A stretch of 7,249 nucleotides of DNA from Spirochaeta sp. (GCA_007117185.1 SKHA01000235.1:1-7249); one strand, 5' to 3'; counted from the stretch's first letter, positions 1 to 6,590 are shown. Notes: generated by a model from the letters alone, not told the origin. Numbers and translations: made by a program.

Positions 1-2
1 CC

Positions 3-269
3 CGCAGCTTCGACCTTTTGTTCCGCGGCCTGGAGATCACCACCGGCGGCCAGCGCATCCACCGCTACGATACCCTTCTTGAGACGCTGCCCAAGTTCGG
101 CCTCACCGAGGAGGGGCTGGGGGATTACTGCACCATCTTCAAGCACGGCTGTCCGCCTCACGGCGGGTTCGCTATCGGGCTGGAACGGCTCACCCAGAAG
201 ATTCTCGGGCTGCAGAACGTGAAGGAAGCGTCGCTCTTTCCGCGGGACCGCAAGCGCGTCCGGCCGTGA
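3..269 (+). CDS. aspS: Aspartyl-tRNA synthetase, archaeal/non-discriminating type, C-terminal part (5' end outside window)
   Basis: Charges tRNA with aspartate in the cytoplasm. Only the last 88 codons are visible, open at the left edge and ending in TGA at 267-269. The fragment is the end of a class II catalytic core. It has the FRGLEITTGGQRIH segment near the start, then PPHGGFAIGLERL, which is class II motif 3 with its ATP-binding arginine, and finally the terminal FPRDRKRVRP block. The short form, ending directly after the FPRD block, is the archaeal-type enzyme also found in several bacterial groups (AspS2 or aspartate--tRNA(Asn) ligase), not the long bacterial AspRS with a GAD insertion. 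Many relatives also charge tRNA-Asn, but the anticodon-binding domain that decides this lies outside the window. Its stop overlaps the next gene's GTG start (GTGA), so the two are probably co-translated. Family assignment is near certain; tRNA specificity is inferred. Confidence 0.94.
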   Translation, partial: RSFDLLFRGLEITTGGQRIHRYDTLLETLPKFGLTEEGLGDYCTIFKHGCPPHGGFAIGLERLTQKILGLQNVKEASLFPRDRKRVRP

Positions 270-1111
270 ACGCCGGGGTGAGGGCGCCTGCGGCGATCCT
301 CTTTCTGGTTCTTTCGCTCTCCTCGTGTACCACTGTGGGCGTTGCCGGTGTTGGCGAGCAGGTGCGGGGCGGGGAAACGGAGTTCTACCACGGGTGGGTT
401 CGGGTGGAGGGACGACGGGTTGAGCTGTCGGTGTTCCGGATAACCGAACCGCACTTTTCGGTGGTGGTAGGCATGGGCGCGGCCGAGGCCGAGGACGAGG
501 CTGAGGCCGAGCCGGAGGCGGGAGGGGTGCTGGTTGGGGCCAACCCGTACCGCTATGGCGCCCCAACCGGCGGCGAGCCGGTAGAGCCAACCGGGCCGAT
601 AGAGCCAACCGGGCCGGTAGAGCCGGTGGGGCTGGTGATACGGGAGGGCGCCACGCTGGCGCCGGCGGAGCCTCGCTACTGGGGGGTAGGCGGCGGCGAC
701 GATCGCTCGCTGCGGATGTTTTCGCAGACCGCGCCGCCGCCGGGGCTGCACTGGGGGGTAAGCGGATTCTTCCCGCTGCTGCAGGATGGCCACAACGTGG
801 CCGGTACGTTTCCCGGCGCGACCCTGCGCGCCGCCAGGGTGGCCATCGCCTGGGGGGATTCCCCCGCCGAGGGGGTGCTGGTCATCGCCACCAGCGGCAG
901 CGTGCCCTGGCGGCGCGGCCTCACCACGGAAGAGCTGGCCCGGCTCCTCCTCTCCCTCGGCGCAACCAATGCGCTGAACCTTGACGGCGGGCGCGCCGCG
1001 GCGATCCTCTCCAGCAAAGCCAGACGGCTCCCCCGCCACCCTGTACCAACCGCCGCCGGTCCGGTACTGTTGCAGCTACTCGTCCCTGCGCAAGGAAACC
1101 CGAACCGATGA
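266..1111 (+). CDS. Lipoprotein with phosphodiester glycosidase (NAGPA/DUF2233-like) domain
   Basis: Predicted lipid-anchored protein of 281 residues. The N-terminus is a short hydrophobic signal ending in LSLSSC, with Cys21 as the likely lipidation site. The C-terminal half matches the phosphodiester glycosidase family, whose founding member removes GlcNAc from a phosphodiester on mannose. Matching parts are PVGLVIREGA (about 118-129), RVAIAWGD (191-198), GLTTEELARLLLSLGA (218-233) and ALNLDGG (236-242, Asp240). The usual glycine after LDGG is arginine here (R243). Two low-complexity stretches interrupt the domain: an Ala/Glu run (72-86) and a Pro-Thr-Gly-Glu repeat (about 100-121). The GTG start at 266 overlaps the aspS stop by four bases. 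It has no clear ribosome site, and a second in-frame GTG at 278 would also give a good signal peptide. The stop overlaps the start of the MarC gene (ATGA). The substrate is unknown; an envelope or exported glycan is inferred. Confidence 0.82.
   Translation: MNAGVRAPAAILFLVLSLSSCTTVGVAGVGEQVRGGETEFYHGWVRVEGRRVELSVFRITEPHFSVVVGMGAAEAEDEAEAEPEAGGVLVGANPYRYGAPTGGEPVEPTGPIEPTGPVEPVGLVIREGATLAPAEPRYWGVGGGDDRSLRMFSQTAPPPGLHWGVSGFFPLLQDGHNVAGTFPGATLRAARVAIAWGDSPAEGVLVIATSGSVPWRRGLTTEELARLLLSLGATNALNLDGGRAAAILSSKARRLPRHPVPTAAGPVLLQLLVPAQGNPNR
584..619 (+). repeat. Two tandem 18-base units encoding E-P-T-G-P-[IV]
   Basis: The units at 584-601 and 602-619 differ at a single base (ccgata versus ccggta at the unit end), and a third partial copy (gagccggtggg) follows at 620. 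A diverged partial copy precedes them at about 563-583. Because the unit is 18 bases, copy-number change would keep the frame and add or remove six residues in the lipoprotein. It sits inside a non-conserved loop of the glycosidase-like domain. Confidence 0.85.
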
Positions 1112-1713
1112 TGAACGTCTACGGCGCCGCAATAACCCTCTTTCTCGTGATGGACCCCCTGGGGAACATCCCCTTGTTTCTCTCGATTCTGGAACGGGTC
1201 TCACCGCAACGGCGCCGGCAGGTGATCCTGCGGGAGATGGTGATCGCGCTGGCGATCCTCACGGTGTTTCTCTTCTTTGGACAGTACATCCTGCAGGGTC
1301 TGCACATCTCCGAGCCGGCCCTCAGCATCGGCGGCGGGGTGGTTCTGTTTCTCATCGCATTACGGATGATCTTCCCCCGGGCCACTGGTGCAGACGATAC
1401 CGCGGATACCGGAGAAGAACCGCTTATCGTTCCCCTGGCGGTCCCCCTGGTGGCTGGTCCTTCGGCGATGGCCACGTTGATTCTCTTCTCCACCCAGTAC
1501 CCCGGGCAGATCCTGGACTGGACGATAGCGCTGTTCGTTGCCTGGGCGGCATCGCTGATCGTCCTTCTCTCCGGTGACGTTCTCCGCCGGATCCTTGGGC
1601 GTCGCGGACTGGCGGCGATGGAACGACTCATGGGAATGATTCTCACCACCCTGGCGATCCAGATGCTCCTCTCCGGGATCGAGAAATTTGTGGCGGATCT
1701 GGGAGCCCTCTGA
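1108..1713 (+). CDS. MarC family integral membrane protein
   Basis: A 201-residue protein of the inner membrane with about six hydrophobic segments, the usual size for MarC/YhgN-like proteins. Visible family signatures are MDPLGNIPLF (15-24) in the first membrane segment and the related half-repeat VPLAVPLVAGPSA (108-120). The pair reflects the internal duplication of the family. The C-terminal ERLMGMILTTLAIQMLLSGI is also typical. The loop at 91-105 is acidic and poorly conserved. Despite the name (multiple antibiotic resistance), no transport or resistance activity is firmly established for this family. The ATG at 1108 overlaps the preceding stop (ATGA); a second ATG follows at 1111. An AAGGA at 1092-1096 lies about 11 bases before 1108, which favours the first ATG. 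Third gene of the run beginning with aspS. Confidence 0.92.
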   Translation: MMNVYGAAITLFLVMDPLGNIPLFLSILERVSPQRRRQVILREMVIALAILTVFLFFGQYILQGLHISEPALSIGGGVVLFLIALRMIFPRATGADDTADTGEEPLIVPLAVPLVAGPSAMATLILFSTQYPGQILDWTIALFVAWAASLIVLLSGDVLRRILGRRGLAAMERLMGMILTTLAIQMLLSGIEKFVADLGAL

Positions 1714-1719
1714 TACACT
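1711..1719 (+). promoter_or_regulatory. Candidate extended -10 promoter for the GH3 gene
   Basis: The sequence TGATACACT fits the extended -10 pattern TGn followed by a TATAAT-like hexamer (TACACT, four of six). The TGA is also the stop codon of the MarC gene. No good -35 is seen, which is acceptable for an extended -10. Six bases separate the hexamer from the ATG at 1726, so transcription would start at or next to the start codon. Inferred from sequence only. Confidence 0.35.
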
Positions 1720-1725
1720 TTTGCG

Positions 1726-3006
1726 ATGAACCGTCCTGCTCTCCCGGTAGCGGTCACTCTATGTGTCCTGTTCCTGTTCTCCTGCGCCACCACCCCCGAC
1801 ACCGGGGATGTGTCCAGCGTTTCTCCTGAAAACGGCGTTCAAGACCCCCTGCCCCAGCGGGGCGATCAGCCATTCTCAACGGTCCCCTGGGACCCCACCG
1901 GTGCGCTGGAGAACCAAACTGTTGCCGAGCACCTTGCCGCTATGGATCTGCGGCAGCGTATCGGTCAACGCTTCATGGTTTTCGTGCCCCGGGGTTACGC
2001 GGATCATCCGGGACCTTTCAACGAGGTGATGGCCCGAGGCACCCCCGGTGGCCTTATCGTCTATCGCTGGAACTACGACGATCGACAGGACGTTATCGAT
2101 CTGACCGGGCGGCTGCAGGCACTGACGCAGTGTTACCAGCCCGGGCGGGGGCTCCTCATCTCGGCGGACCAGGAGGGCGGCCGGGTCGCAGCGTTCCGTT
2201 TTCCTGATATCGTCCGGATTCCTTCGGCGGCGATGGTGGGGTACCACCAGGACCCGGAGTTTGTCCGCAGCCTCGCTTACGTAACCGGTCGCGAGCTGGC
2301 CCTGATGGGTATCAACATGAACCTGGCGCCGGTGCTTGATCTGACGGACATCCCCGACGCAAGCATCATCGGCGACCGTGCCTGGGGCGATGACCCTGAC
2401 CTCGTTTCCCGTCTGGCCGAGTCCTACGTGCAGGGGATGCACCAGGCACAGGTAGTTGCCACGGCAAAGCACTTTCCCGGTCACGGGGTGACTCGGGTAG
2501 ACAGCCACGGGCGGCTGCCGGTGGTGGACTACCGGATGGACGACCTCAGGCGGCGGGAGCTCCTCCCGTTTCAGGCAGCGGTGGACGCCGGGGTCCCCGT
2601 GGTGATGACCGCCCACATTCTCTTCCCTCTGATCGATCCGGATTTCCCGGTTACCATTTCGCGCCTCTTTATGGAGGATCTGCTTCGTAGAGAAATGGGA
2701 TTCGATGGGGTGGTAATCAGCGACGGCCTTGAGATGGGTGCCCTGGCGGCAAACTACAGCCTGGACGAGACCCTGGAAGGGGCGATCATCGCCGGCGTCG
2801 ACATCATCCTGCTGTACACGCGCTATGACCTGCTGGACGTTATTGACCGGGTGGAGCAGATGGTGGCGGACGGACGGGTCACGGAAGCACAGATCGACCA
2901 GGGGGTCGAACGGATCCTCCGTCTCAAGTATCGCTACGGACTGCTGTTGTCAGCCGCCGACCTCACCCACGGTGAGATCTGTGATTACCCGGATGATCTC
3001 AGGTAA
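1726..3006 (+). CDS. nagZ: Lipoprotein beta-N-acetylhexosaminidase, glycoside hydrolase family 3 (NagZ type)
   Basis: Predicted retaining glycosidase releasing terminal GlcNAc-type sugars, in NagZ relatives from peptidoglycan fragments. Of 426 residues, the first 20 are a lipoprotein signal (LFLFSC, Cys20), followed by a polar linker to about residue 65 and one GH3 TIM-barrel domain to about 410. Diagnostic parts are DQEGGRVAAFR (148-158), the KHFPGHG motif (248-254) followed by DSH (Asp259, His261), the mobile Asp-His acid/base dyad of NagZ enzymes, and VISDGLEMGAL with the predicted nucleophile Asp333. The second GH3 domain found in longer Gram-positive NagZ proteins is absent. E. coli NagZ is cytosolic, so a lipid-anchored form suggests action outside the inner membrane, as in Bacillus NagZ. 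The gene starts 12 bases after the MarC stop with no obvious Shine-Dalgarno site. Its 3' end overlaps the convergent pyrophosphatase gene by 57 bases. GH3 membership is certain; the exact substrate is inferred. Confidence 0.9.
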   Translation: MNRPALPVAVTLCVLFLFSCATTPDTGDVSSVSPENGVQDPLPQRGDQPFSTVPWDPTGALENQTVAEHLAAMDLRQRIGQRFMVFVPRGYADHPGPFNEVMARGTPGGLIVYRWNYDDRQDVIDLTGRLQALTQCYQPGRGLLISADQEGGRVAAFRFPDIVRIPSAAMVGYHQDPEFVRSLAYVTGRELALMGINMNLAPVLDLTDIPDASIIGDRAWGDDPDLVSRLAESYVQGMHQAQVVATAKHFPGHGVTRVDSHGRLPVVDYRMDDLRRRELLPFQAAVDAGVPVVMTAHILFPLIDPDFPVTISRLFMEDLLRREMGFDGVVISDGLEMGALAANYSLDETLEGAIIAGVDIILLYTRYDLLDVIDRVEQMVADGRVTEAQIDQGVERILRLKYRYGLLLSAADLTHGEICDYPDDLR

Positions 3007-4605
3007 GAGCTGCTTCTTCCGGGAGAGCACCCCCGGCAGGTCGAATATGCGCTCTGCCAGTTGCCGAAAAGGGAGGTGACTCTCCGCAGCGGGGTGGCCA
3101 CTGCTCAGCAGCAGGCTGTTGCGCTTGATCACGTCGGTTACAATAAGCATCGTCCAGTCAAGCCGCTGGTCCCGGGCGACCGTCTCCAGCGCTTCCAGCA
3201 GGCGCGGTCCGTAGGAATCCGAGTCGGTCAGGGTGGTTACCTCCACCTGGCCGATTCCGAAATCGACGCCCTGATGGTCGTATTTCTTGAAGTCAGAGAG
3301 GATGATCTCCCGGGGCTCCCGGCTGCCCAGCGCCTTGATCTGGGCAAAGAGGCTCTGGGCGTGTTCAGCGGCAGAGATTCCGGTGATCGTCTCCAGGCGC
3401 AACATCGCCCGGCGATCCGACTCGCTGGTGGTGGGGGACTGCAGGTTCACCGTGTCAGAGACGATTCCCGAGAGCAACAGCAGCGCCACCGCCGGTTCAA
3501 TTGCCAGTCCGCGATTGATGAACTCTTCGTACACCAGGGTGCAGGTGCTCCCGACGACCCGGGTGGTGACGGCGATCGGCTGGGTTGTTGACGGTGGGGC
3601 CAGGCGATGGTGATCGACGATCTCGAGGATATCCGCGTGCTCCGCCCCGTCTACCGCCTGGGAGAGCTCGTTGTGGTCGACCATGATCAGTTTGGGTCGC
3701 GGACGTTCGATGAAGGAACGGCGGCTGACAACACCGATGAAATCTTCGTCGGAAAAGACGGGCAGACCGCGGTAGGTGGAGTTGATCAGCTGGTTCTTGG
3801 CGATCTCGAAGGGCGTTTTCGCCTGCAGCCGGGGAACGTCTCTGTCCATGATCGTATACACCGGAGTGCTGAGCCGGAGCAGGCGGATCGACTCGGCGGT
3901 GTCCGTTCCGGAGAGAAACACCGTACCGGTATAGCCGCCGAAATCTACAGCCAGCTCCTTTACCGACGCGATTCCGGTGAGGATAATCGCCGGGAACTGG
4001 TTCTTCACAGCGTGCCGCAGGACATCCGCAATATTTCCAACCACCAGTACCGGCGGAGCCTTCATCTCCTCCAGCCGGTGCAGTGCCACGTCCACCGGCA
4101 TGGAAACGGTCACGATGGACGCTTCGAATCGGTCCTGTTCTCCCTGGTGAATAACCGTACCGGGCAGGACGTGGTCGAAGTTCTTCACCAGAAAACTGTA
4201 GATCGGGCGAAGGCCCTGGTTCTGCTCTACCACCCATGAGGTGATCTCGTTGATACCCACCATCCCCCGAAAGGTGCCGTCCGTTTCGATTACCGGAATT
4301 GAACTGATCGTCTTGATCTTGACGGCACTGAACACGTCAAGGATCGGATCATCCGGATGAATGAGGCTGGGACTCTGCCGAGCCACAAGTCCCACTGTGG
4401 GTGCAATCGTATCGAAGTGAACCGGCGCGGCTCGATCAGCCTGCTTGAAGACCTGCCGAATCTGCTCGCTCAGAGGGCCAGACCGAATCGGTGTGTATAT
4501 CCGGGTGGGGTCTATGGTCTGCTTGAACGCGGCGTAGCACCAGGCGGCGCAGGTGCAGTCCATGTCCGGGTTCTTGTGTCCGGCAACGAAGACCTGTTCT
4601 TTCAC
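2950..4605 (-). CDS. ppaC: Family II manganese-dependent inorganic pyrophosphatase with CBS and DRTGG regulatory insert
   Basis: Cytoplasmic enzyme that hydrolyses pyrophosphate to phosphate, driving biosynthesis. The 551 residues form a DHH-type pyrophosphatase split by a regulatory insert. Metal-site motifs are in order: GHKNPDMD (9-16, His10, Asp14, Asp16), VDHNE (309-313), DHH (331-333) and SDTVNL (383-388). The C-terminal substrate-binding SRKKQ (528-532) is intact. Compared with the roughly 309-residue simple enzyme, about 235 residues are inserted before VDHNE: a CBS repeat (about 66-125), a DRTGG-like region (about 180-255) and a second CBS repeat (about 255-300). In characterised relatives, such inserts bind AMP/ADP as inhibitors and ATP or diadenosine polyphosphates as activators. 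It starts with GTG at 4605, overlapping the DUF302 stop (GTGA), so it is the second gene of a minus-strand operon. The first motif reads NPDMDCTC where NPDTDS is usual. Confidence 0.95.
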   Translation of the reverse strand: MKEQVFVAGHKNPDMDCTCAAWCYAAFKQTIDPTRIYTPIRSGPLSEQIRQVFKQADRAAPVHFDTIAPTVGLVARQSPSLIHPDDPILDVFSAVKIKTISSIPVIETDGTFRGMVGINEITSWVVEQNQGLRPIYSFLVKNFDHVLPGTVIHQGEQDRFEASIVTVSMPVDVALHRLEEMKAPPVLVVGNIADVLRHAVKNQFPAIILTGIASVKELAVDFGGYTGTVFLSGTDTAESIRLLRLSTPVYTIMDRDVPRLQAKTPFEIAKNQLINSTYRGLPVFSDEDFIGVVSRRSFIERPRPKLIMVDHNELSQAVDGAEHADILEIVDHHRLAPPSTTQPIAVTTRVVGSTCTLVYEEFINRGLAIEPAVALLLLSGIVSDTVNLQSPTTSESDRRAMLRLETITGISAAEHAQSLFAQIKALGSREPREIILSDFKKYDHQGVDFGIGQVEVTTLTDSDSYGPRLLEALETVARDQRLDWTMLIVTDVIKRNSLLLSSGHPAAESHLPFRQLAERIFDLPGVLSRKKQLLPEIIRVITDLTVGEVGG

Positions 4606-5036
4606 CGGGTCATCGTCTCAGCAACCCGAAGGAGTCGCTCCCGGGCTTCCCGGGCAACCTCTGCCAGTGCGGGATCGTCAACCACGGCGAGCATCGCGGT
4701 GGGATCGGCAATGGTAACGCGGGTCTGTCCCGGCCCAAGCTGTTCTACCGTCACGTTGCACGGCAGCATCAGCCCGATCTGCGAGACCGCCGAAAGCGCC
4801 CGGTGAGCCAGGACGGGGTTGCAGGCACCCAGAATTGTATACGGCCGAAAGTCGACGTCGATCTTCTTCTTGAGGGTTGTCCTGACGTCTATCTCCGTGA
4901 GAACTCCGAACCCTTCCAGCTGAAGGGCTGCAGTTACTGTTTCAATTGCTGATTGATGATCCGCGTTCAGATCGACGGTAATGCCGAAGCGTTCTCTCTC
5001 GTTTTCCACTATCGAACCATAGGAAATTACGCGCAT
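4602..5036 (-). CDS. DUF302 family protein
   Basis: A 144-residue soluble protein without signal peptide or membrane segment. The DUF302 core is clear: EGFGVLTEIDVRTTLKKK (about 41-58), VDFRPYTILGACNPVLAHRAL (about 61-81), then IGLMLPCNVTVEQLG and a VTIADPTAML strand. This family is a small alpha/beta fold of unknown function, found alone or fused to redox and metal-related domains. The single conserved-region cysteine (ILGACNP) and the cysteine in LMLPCN are usual in the family. A 40-residue N-terminal part and a helical, charged tail (ALAEVAREARERLLRVAETMTR) flank the core. It is the first gene of an operon with the pyrophosphatase, sharing a 4-base overlap. The ATG at 5036 was chosen as the longest start; upstream there is no strong ribosome site, so a GTG nine codons inward is possible. 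Family is secure, function unknown. Confidence 0.88.
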   Translation of the reverse strand: MRVISYGSIVENERERFGITVDLNADHQSAIETVTAALQLEGFGVLTEIDVRTTLKKKIDVDFRPYTILGACNPVLAHRALSAVSQIGLMLPCNVTVEQLGPGQTRVTIADPTAMLAVVDDPALAEVAREARERLLRVAETMTR

Positions 5037-5086
5037 ATTTACAACAGATACACCGAACCAGCTCTTCTACGGATTTCGAAAAAAAG

Positions 5087-5115
5087 TTGACGGATTTTAT
5101 AAAGAGGCGTAGGCT
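5087..5115 (+). promoter_or_regulatory. Candidate sigma-70 type promoter for the symporter gene
   Basis: TTGACG (5087-5092, five of six to TTGACA) is followed after exactly 17 bases by TAGGCT (5110-5115, three of six to TATAAT). Start of transcription would fall near 5122, giving a leader of about 25 bases that still includes the ribosome site. The strong -35 and correct spacing support it; the -10 is weak. Confidence 0.5.
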
Positions 5116-5134
5116 GGAACTAAGTTTTTATTTC

Positions 5135-5143
5135 AGGGGGTGA
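5135..5143 (+). promoter_or_regulatory. Strong Shine-Dalgarno site fixing the symporter GTG start
   Basis: AGGGGGTGA differs by one base from AGGAGGTGA, the complement of the 16S rRNA tail, and sits a few bases before the GTG at 5147. It is the best ribosome site in the window. It decides for this GTG, since the first methionine-like codons further in (for example ATG at about 5207) would cut into the first membrane segment. Confidence 0.75.
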
Positions 5144-5146
5144 AAC

Positions 5147-6520
5147 GTGAACGCATTTGTTCAGTTCAATGGATGGCTCAACGGAATCGTCTGGGGGCCT
5201 CCCTTCATGGTGCTCCTTATGGGTACGGGATTGTACCTGACTATCCGTCTAGGATTCTTCCAATTTCTGAAATTCGGCCTCAGCTGGAAACAGACGTTCG
5301 GCCGGATGTTCAGAAAAAAGGAAGAGTCTGAAGGCGGCGCGATCTCGTCCTTCCAGGCAGTCAGCTCCGCCATGGCGGCGACGATCGGTGTGGGAAACAT
5401 CGCCGGTGTCAGTACCGCTATCGCCCTGGGTGGACCGGGTGCGGTGTTCTGGATGTGGATGTCCGCGCTGGTTGGTATGGCCACCAAGTTTGGCGAGGCC
5501 TCTCTGGGTGTGAAGTTCCGCAACATCGAGGCCGACGGTGAGGTCAACGGTGGTGTCATGTTCTATATCGAGAAAGGTCTCGGTCCCAAGTGGAAATGGC
5601 TTGCCGTTCTCTACGCGCTGCTGGCTGGTCTTGCCGCACTGGGAATCGGAAACATGGTGCAGGCCAACACGATGGCCGCGTCGATGGCTCAGTTCGGCGT
5701 GCCGCCGATTGTGACCGGAATCATCGCGCTGGTGCTGGTGGGGCTCGTTATCCTCGGTGGTATCAAGCGCATCGGACAGACTGCGGAAAAGATCGTCCCC
5801 CTCATGGCGGTGATCTACATCATCGGCTCGCTGGTTGTCATCGCCCTTAACATTGGCGAAGTCGGCTCAGCTTTCGGACAGATCTTTTACTTTGCCTTCA
5901 ACCCCGCCGCGGCGGCTGGTGGATTTGCCGGCTCTGCAGTTGCTGGATCGATCCGCTACGGTATCGCCCGGGGTATCTTCTCCAACGAAGCGGGTCTTGG
6001 TGCAGCGTCTATCGTCCATGCCCAGGCGAAGAACTCCCCCACCCGTCAGGGTATGTGGGGTGTGATGGAAGTCTTCATTGACACGATCGTTGTGTGTACC
6101 ATGACCGCTCTGGTTATCCTGGTAACCGGTGCCCTGTACATGGAATCTCCCAGCGGTGGCGGCATGACCGGTGGTGTTCTCGCCTCGGCAGCGTTCACCC
6201 GGGGACTTCCCGGACCGGGCGGCGTGATCGTCCTTATCGGACTGATCCTGTTTGCCTACACCACCATGCTCACCTGGTCGTTCTACGGCGAGAAGAGCTG
6301 GGAGTACATCTTCGGTAAGAAGGTGGTTCTGCCCTACCGCATCCTCTTCCTGATCTTCCTGGTGATCGGTGCGGTTGGTGGTCTGGAGTTCGTCTGGGAC
6401 CTGGCGGATACGCTGAACGGCCTCATGGCGGCGCCGAACCTCATCGCTATGCTGGTGCTCGCCGGTATCCTCGTGAAGGAAAAGAACGAGTACATGGATT
6501 CTCCCAGCGCCAAGGAGTAG
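5147..6520 (+). CDS. Alanine/glycine:sodium symporter (AGCS family)
   Basis: Inner-membrane secondary transporter importing alanine or glycine with sodium. The 457 residues are normal for the family and contain about ten to eleven hydrophobic segments. Signatures run the full length: GTGLYLTIRLGFFQ (26-39), then GVGNIAGVSTAIALGGPGAV (81-100) followed by FWMW, which is the family's best-known motif. Also present are GGVMFYIEKGLG (135-146), FSNEAGLGAASIVHAQA (278-294) with TRQGMWGVMEVFIDT (299-313), and TWSFYGEKSWEYIFG (376-390) near the C-terminus. All key blocks are intact, so it should be functional. Sodium coupling and Ala/Gly preference come from the family; the real substrate could differ. 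It is transcribed alone from the divergent region, has a strong ribosome site, and is closed by an intrinsic terminator. Confidence 0.96.
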   Translation: MNAFVQFNGWLNGIVWGPPFMVLLMGTGLYLTIRLGFFQFLKFGLSWKQTFGRMFRKKEESEGGAISSFQAVSSAMAATIGVGNIAGVSTAIALGGPGAVFWMWMSALVGMATKFGEASLGVKFRNIEADGEVNGGVMFYIEKGLGPKWKWLAVLYALLAGLAALGIGNMVQANTMAASMAQFGVPPIVTGIIALVLVGLVILGGIKRIGQTAEKIVPLMAVIYIIGSLVVIALNIGEVGSAFGQIFYFAFNPAAAAGGFAGSAVAGSIRYGIARGIFSNEAGLGAASIVHAQAKNSPTRQGMWGVMEVFIDTIVVCTMTALVILVTGALYMESPSGGGMTGGVLASAAFTRGLPGPGGVIVLIGLILFAYTTMLTWSFYGEKSWEYIFGKKVVLPYRILFLIFLVIGAVGGLEFVWDLADTLNGLMAAPNLIAMLVLAGILVKEKNEYMDSPSAKE

Positions 6521-6532
6521 CAGGAGCCCACG

Positions 6533-6549
6533 GGGCACTTTGTGTGCCC
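6533..6549 (+). other. Small hairpin just after the symporter stop
   Basis: GGGCAC (6533-6538) pairs perfectly with GTGCCC (6544-6549) around a five-base loop TTTGT. Only three T residues follow, so on its own it is a poor terminator. It may protect the mRNA 3' end or assist the stronger terminator nine bases later. Confidence 0.55.
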
Positions 6550-6557
6550 TTTGGAAC

Positions 6558-6590
6558 ACCCCCGGAGCTGTTGCCCCGGGGGTTTTTTTT
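6558..6590 (+). terminator. Rho-independent terminator of the symporter gene
   Basis: An 8-base stem ACCCCCGG (6558-6565) pairs with CCGGGGGT (6576-6583) around a ten-base loop, and is followed by an unbroken run of eight T (6583-6590). It is a textbook intrinsic terminator about 37 bases after the symporter stop, separating it from the DUF1349 gene. Confidence 0.93.

Larger units (their letters stand above)
5037..5146. other. Divergent intergenic region between the DUF302-ppaC operon and the symporter gene
   Basis: These 110 bases are clearly richer in A+T than the surrounding genes, and must hold promoters for both directions. A plus-strand promoter is listed separately. On the minus strand, TATAAA (complement of 5096-5101) could be a -10 for DUF302-ppaC, giving a leader of about 50 bases, but no convincing -35 lies upstream of it. 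No operator palindrome or riboswitch-like fold was recognised. Confidence 0.5.

Noticed and set aside
158..1039. Long minus-strand open frame (293 codons) opposite the glycosidase-like lipoprotein
   Set aside because: It is Arg/Pro/Gly-rich with no recognisable domain, and the plus-strand frame has a signal peptide and family motifs. Its WLYRPG repeats are only the mirror of the tandem repeat.
1119..1802. Minus-strand open frame of 227 codons opposite MarC
   Set aside because: Arg/Ser/Thr-rich translation without motifs, fully covered by the clear MarC membrane protein on the plus strand.
1876..2616. Minus-strand open frame opposite the GH3 gene
   Set aside because: The His/Val/Pro-rich product has no family features, and the plus-strand GH3 catalytic motifs cover the same bases.
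3061..4239. Plus-strand open frames (3061-3591, 3607-4239) opposite the pyrophosphatase
   Set aside because: They carry no recognised motifs. The minus strand holds every metal-site and CBS motif through this stretch.
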